Source: Acridotheres tristis (lineage: Eukaryota > Chordata > Aves > Passeriformes > Sturnidae). From it: DNA of 64,000 nt. The notes below the pieces were generated by a model. The model made no database searches, was not told the DNA's origin, and was given only the letters and a program-made list of their open reading frames with translations. The DNA is taken from positions 86,386,347 to 86,450,346 of the forward strand of contig CM072887.1 of assembly GCA_037013685.1 (NCBI GenBank), read 5' to 3'. The position numbers and the translations under genes were made by a program. Below, one piece after another: positions 38,261-49,529 of this stretch (position 1 is the stretch's first letter; each line of letters begins with the position of its first letter).

Positions 38261-41200
38261 GTATTTTTAAAAATCATGATTCAGATAGGAAGTGTCTAGA
38301 GATTTACAGTAACTACCACTTTAGAGGATTTGGCTATCACTTTAACCAGAGATAAACGTCAGTATGTGTATCACTGCAACTAATATGTCTTGATTATTAT
38401 CAGAAATTTCCTAAGATTGATCAGCTTCATAGAAAGCTACCCTAAAAAGGGCTCTTCAAACTCATGCGAAGCCAGCCTGATTGAGATTCTGATTAATCTC
38501 TTCCCATTTTCTTGGACACCAGAACTATAATTTCTGGAATTTACATTCTCGGCTCCACAACATAATGTGTTTACCCAACAGAGATACTTTTTTCTCCTGT
38601 AGGCCTGTCTTGATCTCTTCTATTGCTCTTTACCTTATGGGATAGACATACTGGTGCACATTGATAAAAGTAGCCCATTTGGGATCATGGGATAACAGAC
38701 AAACAGCAGAGATGTCACAAAATGCGCATGTATATGGTCTGAAGTGCAGGAAATAGGTAGCAAGTGTTCTTGACTTCACTGCGCAAAAACAGCATGCTTG
38801 ATTCACACTAGGAAAAGTTTTGGGGACCTGTAAGTATTCACATATATTGTTCTCTCAGAAAAGCATCCAGAATCCCAGAAGTTTTTACAGTGGAATATTT
38901 TCTAACCCAATTACATGCATAAGCAGCTCAGCAATTCAGTCTGCAATATTTTGAATCTAAAACTGAGTAACTTTTGCCCTTGTACTTGTAACTGATATTT
39001 TTGGAGTATACAAACTGACTTTAGGGATACCTGGTTTCTTAAATATCATCTGACATCCACGACTGTGCTGGGCTGGACTCTGTAGAGCTGTGCCTCTGAC
39101 CTCCTTATATTTATTTCTGGGACCAGTAAATCCCAAGATTTAAACCACACTTTCTCCTCCTCCTGCCAAAAGTAGCTACAATAGAGCCTAAGGTATTAAG
39201 GGTCTAAAAGCCTTAATTTGCCTGGAATTTTCCTCCTGCTGTGAGAAGCAGTGCTGTAAGCTCCCTGCCCTTCAGACAGGTACAGATGCTATGGGTAGAT
39301 CAGACCCACTTAGCCTGTGGATGGTTTGTGTAGGAGCACAAGAACAGAAAGAAAGTAGAGGACCCAACAAAAATAGTCAGAATTTTTCCATTCCAGATTT
39401 CAGGGAACTTATCATTATTAATTACTTTATTAATATTCTTTATAATAATTATCTTTTAAGTTATTGTAGGGCTGATGCTATACTATATCTAAAAGACGTG
39501 CAAATCCCAGAAAAAGATAATTTCTATCTGTTCTGCTGGAGTTCGCTTTCAGCCCATTGTGGACAGTGGTATGAGCAAAAAATTATTCTGCTCATGCCTT
39601 TTCTGGAAATAAAGCATTTGGAGAATGAAAGCAGACCATTTCACTGGGCTCTGAAGACTGAAGACAATAGAGATCTTGACCCCATAAAGTAATAATTAGG
39701 CTGTGTGCTGGGAGAAGAGTGACATGAATTTTGAAGTGCTTCTGTGATGAATGTTGATATTAGAGCACCATGGGTAATATATGTAAAACACCTCTGGAAA
39801 AGTATCAGTGCTTAGAGCTTTGGTTGCTCTCTTGCTTCCCCAAAAGAGTGTTTATGCCTACTTTGTCATATTCCTTCATGCATTTGTGTTTTGTGGCCAA
39901 ATGGACTCTATTCTTCTGTGTACAATGACAACTAAAGCAAAAGTGATGGCAAATACCCTTTATGTCAAGTTAGTCCATTGTTTGGTGCTTAAGGTACAAT
40001 CCAAAATTATTTGGGCTTAAATTTGTGTCCTTAGTTTTCATTTGTTTTAAATATAAGCCCCACTACCTAGTTTTTAAAAATGTGGCTTTAAAAACAAGCC
40101 ATCCATGGGTAATCTTAGCTTTTAATCTCTGGAGATAGAGATTAAACTGCTGGTTTAAGAAAGGAATCAAATCTCCAAAAAAGAGACCAGGCTACCTTTT
40201 TTAAAAACAAGGGGTACCTTTTGGCTGACTTTAAAAAACTTCTTTTTAGCATATATTGAGTTTGAGGGTGATTCTATTTTCTCTACTTCTACCTTTTTCT
40301 ATAGACTATTTACAAATTAAGGGTATCTAGCAGACCATATATTTAGTGTGGTAATCAGATGCTTAAGCAGGACATTTATGTTTATCTTCTGTAAGTGTTA
40401 AAAGTTTGTGATTAATATATATTTCCTCCCCCAAATTTGCAGACCTTTAGAATTTGAGAGTATCTCAGAGATATCTGTGTTCCCAGTTCATCTCAGAATA
40501 GCAGAGTATCTCCTATAAAACTCAAATTCCTTGGCTGCTTCTCTTCAGAAATAGCAGACCTGTATACATTTCCCATTATTGCAAGACTACCTTAGCCAGT
40601 CAGCAGTGGGGACATTGAGTAATGTCAGATCAGATCCTAGCGCAATAAAGAAAATATTTTTTATTTAAATGCAGTGCCAGGAATTCTTATTACTAGAAAA
40701 TGTCTGATGGAAAAGAAATAAAACAATAATCGTGTGAGTTGAATTTTACAGAGCTGAAACAGTGTTCCAGAAATATCACTGAAGATAAACATCCAAAGGG
40801 GGTTTCTGACAATTACGTATGATTCTTAACTGAAGAATTAAACCAAAATGATGGAGGTTCATTTTGCTGCCATTTGTTAACATACAATTTGACTTCCTTT
40901 GTCTTTCCTTTTCCATTTTTCCCCCACAACTTACTGTAATATACTGTATTTATTATAGTGCCTTGTGCTGTGTTTAAAGAACTTCTGCTTAGGTAAAAAA
41001 TGTCTTTCTATTTTATATTTGCACAGCACCAGTAGCATAGGCCTTAACTGAAACTTCTATAAGGGATAGATAATAATAGTTTAATACATGGCAAGATAAG
41101 AAATTATGTCCAGTGTTGATATACATATCTAGTACTAAGATATAGAGAAATCATTCAGAAGGTTTTCAAGATAGATGAAATGTAATATCAGATGAAACTT

Positions 41201-41335
41201 TCTACTGTCAAACTTGTAAGATGCTGATAATGCTGATACTGGTATAGCCCTGGGACTGATTGGTTTTTTACTAGTAGGAAAGCTTCAAAAAAGAAAGACT
41301 TGTAATAAGTGCTGCTGCTGTTTCATGGTGAGGCA
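38261..41335. other. AT-rich intergenic DNA
   Basis: No gene, RNA or clear mobile element recognised. The longest plus-strand frame (39291-39692) has no recognised domain, and its residues look like translated noncoding DNA. Confidence 0.45.
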
Positions 41336-41640
41336 TGTTAGGGGCCTGAGAACATGAATTGAACTTTAATGGTTCTGATGAGCCTTCCCTGGGACCCTCA
41401 CCCTTTTCCCCAGAGGCCCCTGCCCTTTATTTCTTCTGAGCCTGAGCTGTGGAGTAGGTGTGCCTGTCTCCTGGATGGACCTCAGGACTCTGCTGTGGGT
41501 GGCTGGTGTGGATGGACAGATGCCTGTCTGAGCCTGTCTCCTCTGCTCCTGGCTGAGCACCCTGGGTGGCCCCAGGTACGTCTGTGCTGTGTCTGTGGAT
41601 GTTGAGGATCCCTGCTCCCATGGGGCTAAAACAAAAGGAG
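41336..41640. mobile_element. GC-rich insertion, possibly LTR-derived
   Basis: A sharply GC-richer block begins TGTTAGGGGCCTG and carries 'ttttccccagaggcccctgc' and 'ctggatggacctcaggactc', unlike the flanks. The TGT start and abrupt composition change suggest a solo LTR or LTR fragment. I cannot define the far end, an inverted end or a target duplication, so this is tentative. The open frames on both strands here are side effects of composition. Confidence 0.3.
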
Positions 41641-42303
41641 CAGCCTTACCGAGATTACAATTAAAAAGAAAAGAAGAAAGAGTGGGCATGTTTTATTCAC
41701 AGAATGCTTAAATGCCACTTTTTATTGACTAATTCTTTGCTTTGCATAATCTAATACTGTCATATTGAAACATTAGATGAAAAAAAGAAGATATTTCTAT
41801 CTGAAAGGAAAAAAAAGCAATAAAAAGTGTAATGAAATGAGTCAAGCAGTGTTCTGCAGAGCTCAGTGTATGCTGTCTAGGGATGTGGCTATGGCAGAAG
41901 CATTTATAAGCAGCTAGATATTCAGGTCTGGATGATGAGGAAAGCTGTTCTAAAGTAATTTCTTTGACCACCAGAAACAGTGGTGTTTTCCCAGCACTGT
42001 TTTGCTTTTCTCTAATCGGTTTCTGCGTCAGTAACTCTAGCTGCTTTGTTCTGCCATAAACCCTGGAGAGCACCGTGCCTGATGGGGTCATGTGTGTGCA
42101 GGTGATTTAGAAAATGATACCCCAACTTTGCATCACCATTAAATTCCTGGAAGGAAAGTTCCTTGTACCGTATACTGTCACAGCCCATGAATATGACCAT
42201 ATGTGGTCCCATTTGCTTTAATAAACCAAGAAAAAATATTTAGAAAACATACTGGAGCAGGAGATGATTGTTTAGAAAAAAAAATAAAAAGTTTTCTTTA
42301 CAG

Positions 42304-42572
42304 ACCTCAAAAAGGTACTCAGAACACATTCCAGTACAAATCTTTTGCCTAAAGAAAACTCAGACTCTTCGGATGAGGAGCATAAATTACATCAATCAGC
42401 CTGTGCTACGGTCTCTTCTGAACTGTCTCAGCTAGAGCCATTAATGTGCTATTTAGTTCTCTATGACTTGGCTGCCAAAACACTAGTGCATTCAATTTCT
42501 CATCTACTTTCAGACAATACTGAGAAGACAGCCCATGACAGAGGTGAGACCAGCCCAAGCACCTTCTCCTGA
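42304..42572 (+). CDS. Candidate coding exon of an unrecognised gene
   Basis: A good acceptor (GTTTTCTTTACAG) precedes 42304, followed by 88 complete codons to a TGA at 42570-42572. The frame includes KENSDSSDEEHKL and later a helix-like stretch LYDLAAKTLVHSISHLL. Two exon models fit. In the first, a donor (GAG then GTGAGA) after 42543 makes a 240-base internal exon with no frame change. In the second, it is a terminal exon with an AATAAA at 42648-42653 about 75 bases after the stop. It has no start codon near the acceptor, so it would need upstream exons, which I did not find. It does not match the lengsin sequence expected near PTP4A1. It could also be a long-noncoding-RNA exon or chance. 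Confidence 0.35.
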
Positions 42573-42647
42573 AGTCAGCTGGGGATCACTCACAAGTTTC
42601 ACCAACAGCCTCCTACAGACTGGAACTGCCAATGTCTTCAACCATCT

Positions 42648-42653
42648 AATAAA
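42648..42653 (+). terminator. AATAAA polyadenylation hexamer after candidate exon
   Basis: Canonical hexamer about 75 bases after the stop of the candidate exon at 42304. The motif is common by chance in AT-rich DNA, so its value lies in its position only. Confidence 0.3.
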
Positions 42654-43289
42654 AGATCACTGCTGTCTAATTTCTTAGATTTGTAAGGCTACCTTTTCAC
42701 TGGCATGTACTTTGTGGCTAAACTACAATATGTATATTTCAGATGTGGTGTAATATTAGTGGAATACAAATGTACTTTCCTGTGATCCCTAACAAATTAG
42801 GTGGTGATGAGTAATCTGTGCTTTCAGACTCTCACTGAGAACAGTTCTGAATTTACAGCTTAATAGATGTGTCAAGCAGAAAATAAGCTACATCAAAGTA
42901 GAATATTAAACAACAGTTATCTTCCAATTTGATTTAAGTAAATTTTAACTACCAAATGCTCATCCTCCAGATTTCTCAATATCACATCTCTGGTGAAATG
43001 TATGGACCTGACTCGTAATTTAAGACGGCTTGATGGGGAACAAATATTTTTACCTTCTTTTTCCTTATGGCTATATGAATACTTGATATGTATAAATACA
43101 TATCAGGTGCTTTTACATACAAAACTAGAATATTTGCTTGTCTTTGTTGTGTTTCACTCGTTTTTATAAATATTAAAATATCAGGACAGATATCAAGTCT
43201 TCCATATATTTTACCAATGAAAATTAATCTGATTTATCACCTGCAGTAGGATTTGGATAGACTGGTATCTATCGATGTACCAAGATGAA

Positions 43290-44577
43290 CTGTACTAGGT
43301 ACAATAGGATCAAGTACTGGGTCCTGCACTTGTGTCAAAATAACTCCAGGCAACACTAAGGCTGGAGACAAAGTGTCTGGAAAGCTGCCCAGCAGAAAAG
43401 CCCTGGAGGTGCTGGTCAACAGCAGCCGAACATGATCTAATGTGTGCCCAGGTGGCCAAAAAGGCCAGCGGCATCCTGGCCTGTGTCAGCAATAGTGTGG
43501 CCAGCAGGACCAGGACAGGGATTTCCCTCTCTTCCTGGCATCAGCACTGGTGAGGCCACACCTCAAATCCTGTGTCTAGTTCTGTGCTTCTCACTGCAAG
43601 AAAGACATTGAGGGGCTGGAGCATGTGCAGAGAAAAGCAAAGGAGCACAAGTCCTATGAAAAGTGGCTGAGGGAGCTGGGGTTGTTTAGCCTGGAGAAGA
43701 GGAGGCTCAGGGGAGACCTTTCTGTTCTCTGCAACTGCTTGAGAGGAGGTTGTAGCCAGGTGGGGGTCAGCCTCTTTTCCCAGGCAGCCAGCCACAGGGC
43801 AAGAGAAAATGGACCCAAGGTCTACCAGGGGAATTCAGGCTGGCTATTGGAAAGAATTTCTTCATGGAGGGATGTTTTAGGTTACCCTGTAAGATGTACC
43901 CAAAAGTATTTATCACCATCTTCCTAAGCTGTTAAAACTAGGTGGGGAAGTGTTCTTTATCTCTTCCGTGGCCCATCCTCCCTCCAGGAAGATATCTTCT
44001 CTTAATGGGCCATCAAGCCTCATTGCATGACTGATCACATCATCCCATTGTGAGATGTTTCACCCAGGGGGAAGAATCAAGCATTCCTACCTGGATATAA
44101 TCTGAGATTTGGAACACCACAGTCAGCCTTACCCACTGAATTCCCGAAGGACAAGAGCTCCATAATCACCAATGGGTCTTTAGAGTAAGATCAAACCCTT
44201 CTACAGGATCACTGCTTTCACAGAACCACACCCAAGTCCAAGAGGACTGTAGCCATCATTTAATGGGACTGCTACCAAAACCCTGACCAACAGGGTGTCA
44301 GATTGTATTCTGACTCTGTCAGTGCTTCTGTATTATTGCATTTATTCTAAGTTTCCTATTAAATTGTACTTCTAACTTGGGATCTCCCATTGGTTTGCTT
44401 TCAGACTAGCACAAATGCTGGAACAGGCTGCCCAGGGAGGTGGACACCATCCCATGGGGAGTTCAAGAAATATCTAGGCAAGGCAGTGCTAAGGTTGAGT
44501 TGAAAAGGTGGTGTTTGGCGAAAGGTCAGACTTGATGATCTTGGTGGTCTTTTCCAATTTTAATGATTCTATAATTT
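43290..44577 (+). mobile_element. CR1 LINE copy interrupted by a solo LTR
   Basis: The longest CR1 copy in the window. It runs forward from 'tactgggtcctgcacttgtg' through 'gtggccagcaggaccaggac', 'ctcacaccagtgctgatgcc' (read on the opposite strand) and 'tagcctggagaagaggaggc'. It is split at 43873-44413 by an LTR and resumes at 'ctggaacaggctgcccaggg', ending in 'ttttaatgattctataattt'. It covers the 3' end of the element, including the last part of the ORF2-derived region, but frames are broken. The 5' boundary is approximate. Confidence 0.85.
43873..44413 (+). mobile_element. Solo LTR nested in CR1
   Basis: A 541-base block that breaks CR1 homology. It starts TGTTTTAG and ends CTAGCACA, which are imperfect inverted ends (6 of 8 paired) with the TG...CA of retroviral LTRs. 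An ATTAAA hexamer lies about 55 bases before the 3' end. No second LTR or internal region is present, which points to recombination of an ERV to a solo LTR. A target duplication is not obvious, suggesting age or a slightly misplaced boundary. The class is undetermined; an ERVL-like origin is a guess from the TGTTTTAG start. Confidence 0.65.
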
Positions 44578-47500
44578 CTTAAAAATTCTTCCTTCAGAAA
44601 TTCTTCAGTTAAGTTACATTAACACTTTATGTTGATAGAACGTATCATAAAGCAATTTAGTTTACAGTCCTACAGATGTCAAAGATGGCGTATCCATATT
44701 ACCATGGGCAGGTAATACTTGTGATGATGCAGTAGTATTATTTTTAGTGACTATAGATGTTGAAAGTGACTTACACAGACAAAGAGAATTTCAGAAAGTT
44801 AGCTGACCCTTATGCAGTGAATTCTCATAAGGGCCAATCTTTGACTCAGTTTTTGGGTTTGTTTGGCATTTCACATCAAAAGAAAATATCTGAACAGAGC
44901 TAAGTCAGACGGCACTCCTACAAGATGCCATTCACCTTCCCGCCAAGGTCAGCAACCTACACATCAGCCTCAAAAATAAGCTACAAAACTCTAATGAATC
45001 AACAGAGCAGACAGATTTTTTCTAGCATTTTTTTCCCTTGTAGTCTAATTGAGACTTGATTGGTGTTTTAGACTATTTTACAGAAAAGATCACTCTTGAT
45101 TTGTTGCCACATCATACTGTTGCTGAATATCTTAGATGGGAGGTTGTTCCTTTGCCACTATAGTGGGACCATCACTGAGGAGCCAAGCTCTTACAATTTT
45201 CCATTGTGTTTGTTTTGTGAGCCAAAGTTGCTTTTACCTCTGAAGAAAAGTTAGAGTTTTCCTAAGATCTAAAAACTATTTTAAGCAAGATGGATGCTAG
45301 GCACAGCCTAGTCATCTACACTACACTTTTTTCAGTGGCTGAAACTTTGTCATGGGGGGGACTCATTGCAGGCACGTACATCACCTTGAGGTTTCCCAGC
45401 CCTGAGTTGCATTTGAAGGAATACCTGCCTTTGTTCAACATCTAGGGAATTAAAGCACTTGCCCAAGAAATGCAAGACCTTGGCCATCACCTTTGTTCTG
45501 GGAGATGATGAAACCACATCTTCGTTGTCTCAGAGTCTGGGGAAGCACGAGGCTGGCAGATAATCAACAGTGCAGATGAAGTTGGATCACTATGCCAAAA
45601 AGACTGCAAAAAATTCATGGACCCAGGAAGACAAAAACTCATGTAAAATGAGGAAATGTGTATTCCCAATGTTTGTGCTTTTTATCCCATGTCCCTTAAA
45701 TGAGTATTGCAGAGCTCAGATCAGGAACTAGGAAAACACTCTCTCAAAAATGCTGCAGACATGGGCTCTTGTGTTTGCCCTCCCAGGCCACAGCACACTG
45801 TAGGGCACCAGATGTGGGCAAACTCGGTATACACAGGGCCTGAGGGTCCTGTTTGTGTCCAGCAGCTCGAATATTGCTTGCAGGTGAGGGAATCTCAGTA
45901 GCGTGAGAGGTCATTTCTGGTACAGGCACATTCAGCCCCAAAATCCAGATTATAAATTGGTGGGATAGATTTTGGCCACCCTGACTCTAGTGTGCTTGAA
46001 TTTGTCCATGAACTGTTGTATTTCACAAACTATATGCCATAGTGTTGGACTTCATTGAAGCCCCTGGGGAAACTGTTGTAAAACAGATGTTAATAATGCA
46101 GTTTATTACAGATACTGGCCTATTAAATTGAAGGACATTAAGCAGTGAAATAAATTATTAAGAAAAACAGACAATTCCAGGCATTCTCTTGGGCAGAAAT
46201 ATATTTTGTGCTCAGCCACAAGCTCAGTAGGGGTGAAATAGAATCCATTTAGTGCAGTTTGAAATGTAAAAGCACTCACTTGGTCACATTGTATGAACTA
46301 TGTTTTCCAACACTGTGTTCAAAAATAAATATTGCAAAGATGTACAAGAAACACACAAACAACCTTTTTCCTTGTGGGAATATTCAGCACCTTTTGGTGT
46401 GAAGAACCAGTTTTATCACCTCAGAAAATTCTTCTAAAGCTCGTCACAGTTGTACTGATGTTGTGTTTGTCCTCATTAACAAGCTAAGAGATGCTCCTCC
46501 TTAGCATTCAGAACCAGCTCCAACACTTCTGTGAATAGATAATAATGAAGAGACAATGTGAGAAAGAAGCTTTCCATCCTTTAAGAGATAGTTTAGATAT
46601 GAAGAGATTAATAGCTGTCACTGGGGAATCTGAACCAAGAGTCAGTCTTCAAAACTTTCCTAGATCATAATGGCACAAAGAAGTTAAAGCCAGATTATAA
46701 TAAAAATAAAACAATCTTGGAATCCACACTTATATTTATTTTTTTAGGTTTGAGTTTTTCGTTTGTCAAAAATTAATGAGCTTTATATATCTGTATGTGC
46801 TGAGGTAATTCTGCATGTATGGTGATTTTTTGGAATCCTCCCTAATAACTGGAAAGTTCTGTCTGATCTCTACTACTCTGACAAAGTGGCAAACATTTCA
46901 AAAGTAATTAAGCCCCAAGTTTTATGCAAATAAATCAACAGTTAGAGGAGAAGAAGTCTGTTAATTAAAGTCTGCAACAGGAATGTATGCTCTATTAGAA
47001 TGTGCATGAAAAAGGAGCCTGAAGCCTGGAATGAAAAATTTCATTTGGGCCTTACAGTTTGTGAAAAGCAGCGTTTCTTGTGCCTTGTCTGGCCAAAGTC
47101 AAACAAGTTCAAGGCGCAGATTCATAAGGAAAACAGGCTTTATCACCTTCAATGTTCAGAAATATAATTTTTTTACCTTGTAAATAATTTATTTCTTCAT
47201 TTTTTCCAGCCTGATGTGACTCTGCTTTTGATGGGGTTAGGGAGCAGAAATTCAGTAACACTATGAGAAAGGACAAGGCATTTCTGAGCCAGTCTAAAGC
47301 AGAAAGTCTGGGCAGACATGTGAAAATAAATTTGTGATGCAATTTATAGTCCAGCAACTAAATCAAATAGGTTTTGATAATATGCATCCATCATCACGTG
47401 TCTTGTTCCACTCTTTCTTTGGGTTGTTTTTAGATGGCTCTAACCTTAATATAAAATATATTAATCCAAATTATCTAGTCTAAAACTTTTTGCTCTCCAC

Positions 47501-49140
47501 GATGCATCATTTACAATGAAAGTCCCTATTGCTGGGGCTTCAACTTTTTCACAGCTCCGATTGAGGAAAAGCCTTTCCCTGATTGTTGAATCAGAATCTC
47601 TGCTAACTGTGCAAGTATGTGCGAGTGCAAGGACACTGTATATATGTGCATTTCCATTTAGGCTTCATAGAGCAAAATCTATTAAAATGTGGAGCTACTT
47701 ACAAGTGCTTCAGTCCAAAGCACTTGTAAGCCCATGTCACTGAAGGTGAACCACAAGATTGTAAACTGTAGTTTATGACGATGTCAGTATTGCAAATGTA
47801 CAACTGAGCAAAAAATATTTTTTCTCCTTTCTCTTTTTTTCTATGAAGCACAGTAAATAAAATTTTCTAAATGTTTCCAGCAAAGAAATGGTATCCTTGG
47901 TAGCTACCATTTAAGCTTGAGAATTTTTGCAGTGGGATTTCCTAAAAGGCCTCATAGAAGAAAAGGTTCATTGTTTGAAGCCAAATTCAACTTTTGGTTA
48001 AGACTGATCAAAATAGTTTACACAGATTTTCATAAGCTTTCTGCTCACACTGTGTATTATTTGGCTTAGTGATCACAGCTGAAAAGCATGATTTTAATAA
48101 AGAAGTTGAATAAGAAGATTAAAGTAAGTCACAGGGCCTGCCTCATTCCAATAGTAAACAAAGTAAACTAATTTAATTAAGCCAAGAAAAGTAATATATA
48201 TAAAGCAGGTGTGTTATTATTGTTTGGTTTTCTTATTCCTTTACATTCATATTTAAAATAGCCAGCAAATCACAGATGATACGAAAGATTACTTTTTATT
48301 ATGCAGCTAATGTCCTTGATATATTTTTTACAAGTTCTTCTGTTGAAGTAAGGCGAGGTGTTGCTGTAAACTCTAATTCTAATCAGCATCCCTCAAGCAC
48401 TCAAGGGTCAACAATTTGTATACAAGACCCTATCAGGAATGACTAAGCTAATCACTTTGAGCATACCACTTGTGCAAGGACAAATCCATGCTCCTGTAAA
48501 TGCCTATGCTAACTACTGGTTGATTTTATTGACTCAAGTATTCAGCATTAGGGGAAAGAAGTGGTAGGAAAGAGACTGGTAATACCAGTATCGCAGGCGA
48601 TGTGTGCAATGAGGCACATAAGCATAGGGTTGAATGGATTCCCAGGCTTGGAACTGGGAGGGAGTTCTGCTCAGGGTGTAGTGGCCACAGACTGCAAAGG
48701 ATTTTGGAGGTTTGCTGGCTTTGCTAAAATCACGCGCGTGTGTTTACACAATCACATTCCTGCAAGAGCTGAAAGGAAGGCGCTTGGTGACCTTGGCTGC
48801 TCTTTGTCCTGCTGCTGTGGCTTCCAGGATGCTGCTCTTTCTGAGCTGCCTTTGCTAATTGGAAACCTCCAGCATGTGAAAGATGGAAGAGCATTAGTTG
48901 TGGGCACATGATTACTGGTAACTTTGATATTAATCAGCAAGCAATCATACCTTCCAACCAAACACCAATGCCAGACTGCTGGGAATCTCACTGGGCAATT
49001 TATATGTAAAGGAACTCTACTGCTTTTCTTGTAACATTTTAAGCTTCGGGGTGTTTCTCTAATGAAGGATTTAAAAACATGTGACCCTTGGCCAGAGATC
49101 TGGTTGTGTCACTAATGCTGCAGCTCAAAATGTTTGAAAG
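44578..49140. other. Intergenic DNA without recognised genes
   Basis: AT-rich on average, with a slightly GC-richer patch at 45720-45900 and another at 48560-48900 that hold open frames of 64 and 116 codons. Neither resembles a family I know. At 45880 an AG followed by GTGAGG could be a donor, without a convincing paired frame. Confidence 0.4.
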
Positions 49141-49144
49141 TGAG

Positions 49145-49312
49145 TGACCATGCCCCATCACTGGAAGTGCTCAAAGCCAGGCTGAATGGGGCTTTGAGTA
49201 ACCTGGTCCAGTGGAAGTTGTCTATGCCCATGGCAGGGGACACGGAACCACATAACCTTTAGGGTCTCTTCCAAGCCAAACTATTCTGTGATCCCAGGAT
49301 TCTGTGACCTAG
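49145..49312 (+). mobile_element. CR1 LINE 3' end fragment
   Basis: Forward CR1 3' text: 'ggaagtgctcaaagccaggc', 'ctttgagtaacctggtccag', 'agggtctcttccaagccaaa' and a terminal 'ctattctgtgatcccaggat'. Short, non-coding and diverged. Confidence 0.85.
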
Positions 49313-49497
49313 ACTTCTCAGAGTCATCAGGTGGAGCAAACTCCAGGCCCCAGTAAAGTAAGTTCTATTAAATTGAACCTCGTCATTGCAACATTTATGC
49401 AGAGACAGTGTTGCATTGTAACACCTTAATTATTATTTATTTTTTTTAAGTGTTTATCCAGATGAATGACTAATCTCGGCGGGCTGCTGGGGATGCA

Positions 49498-49529
49498 GGT
49501 ATCCATGGTTACCTTGGTTGCCTAGCGAC
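49498..49529. promoter_or_regulatory. Paired RFX/X-box-like motifs
   Basis: GGTATCCATGGTTACC (49498-49513) is a near-perfect palindrome (14 of 16 bases paired). Three bases further on, GTTGCCTAGCGAC (49517-49529) reads on the other strand as GTCGCTAGGCAAC, a close match to the RFX X-box (GTNRCC, 0-3 bases, RGYAAC). Both sit at the left edge of a GC-rich patch (about 49475-49640) in AT-rich DNA. RFX1-4 bind such sites in promoters and enhancers of ciliary genes. No ciliary gene is visible nearby, so a distal enhancer or an unannotated transcript start is the likelier reading. Confidence 0.45.

Noticed and set aside
41366..41689. Overlapping frames of 64-107 codons on both strands
   Set aside because: They coincide with the GC-rich, possibly LTR-derived block and are open in several frames because of its composition.
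43625..43927. 100-codon plus-strand frame
   Set aside because: It is CR1 3' sequence running into the nested LTR and has no conserved reverse-transcriptase motif.
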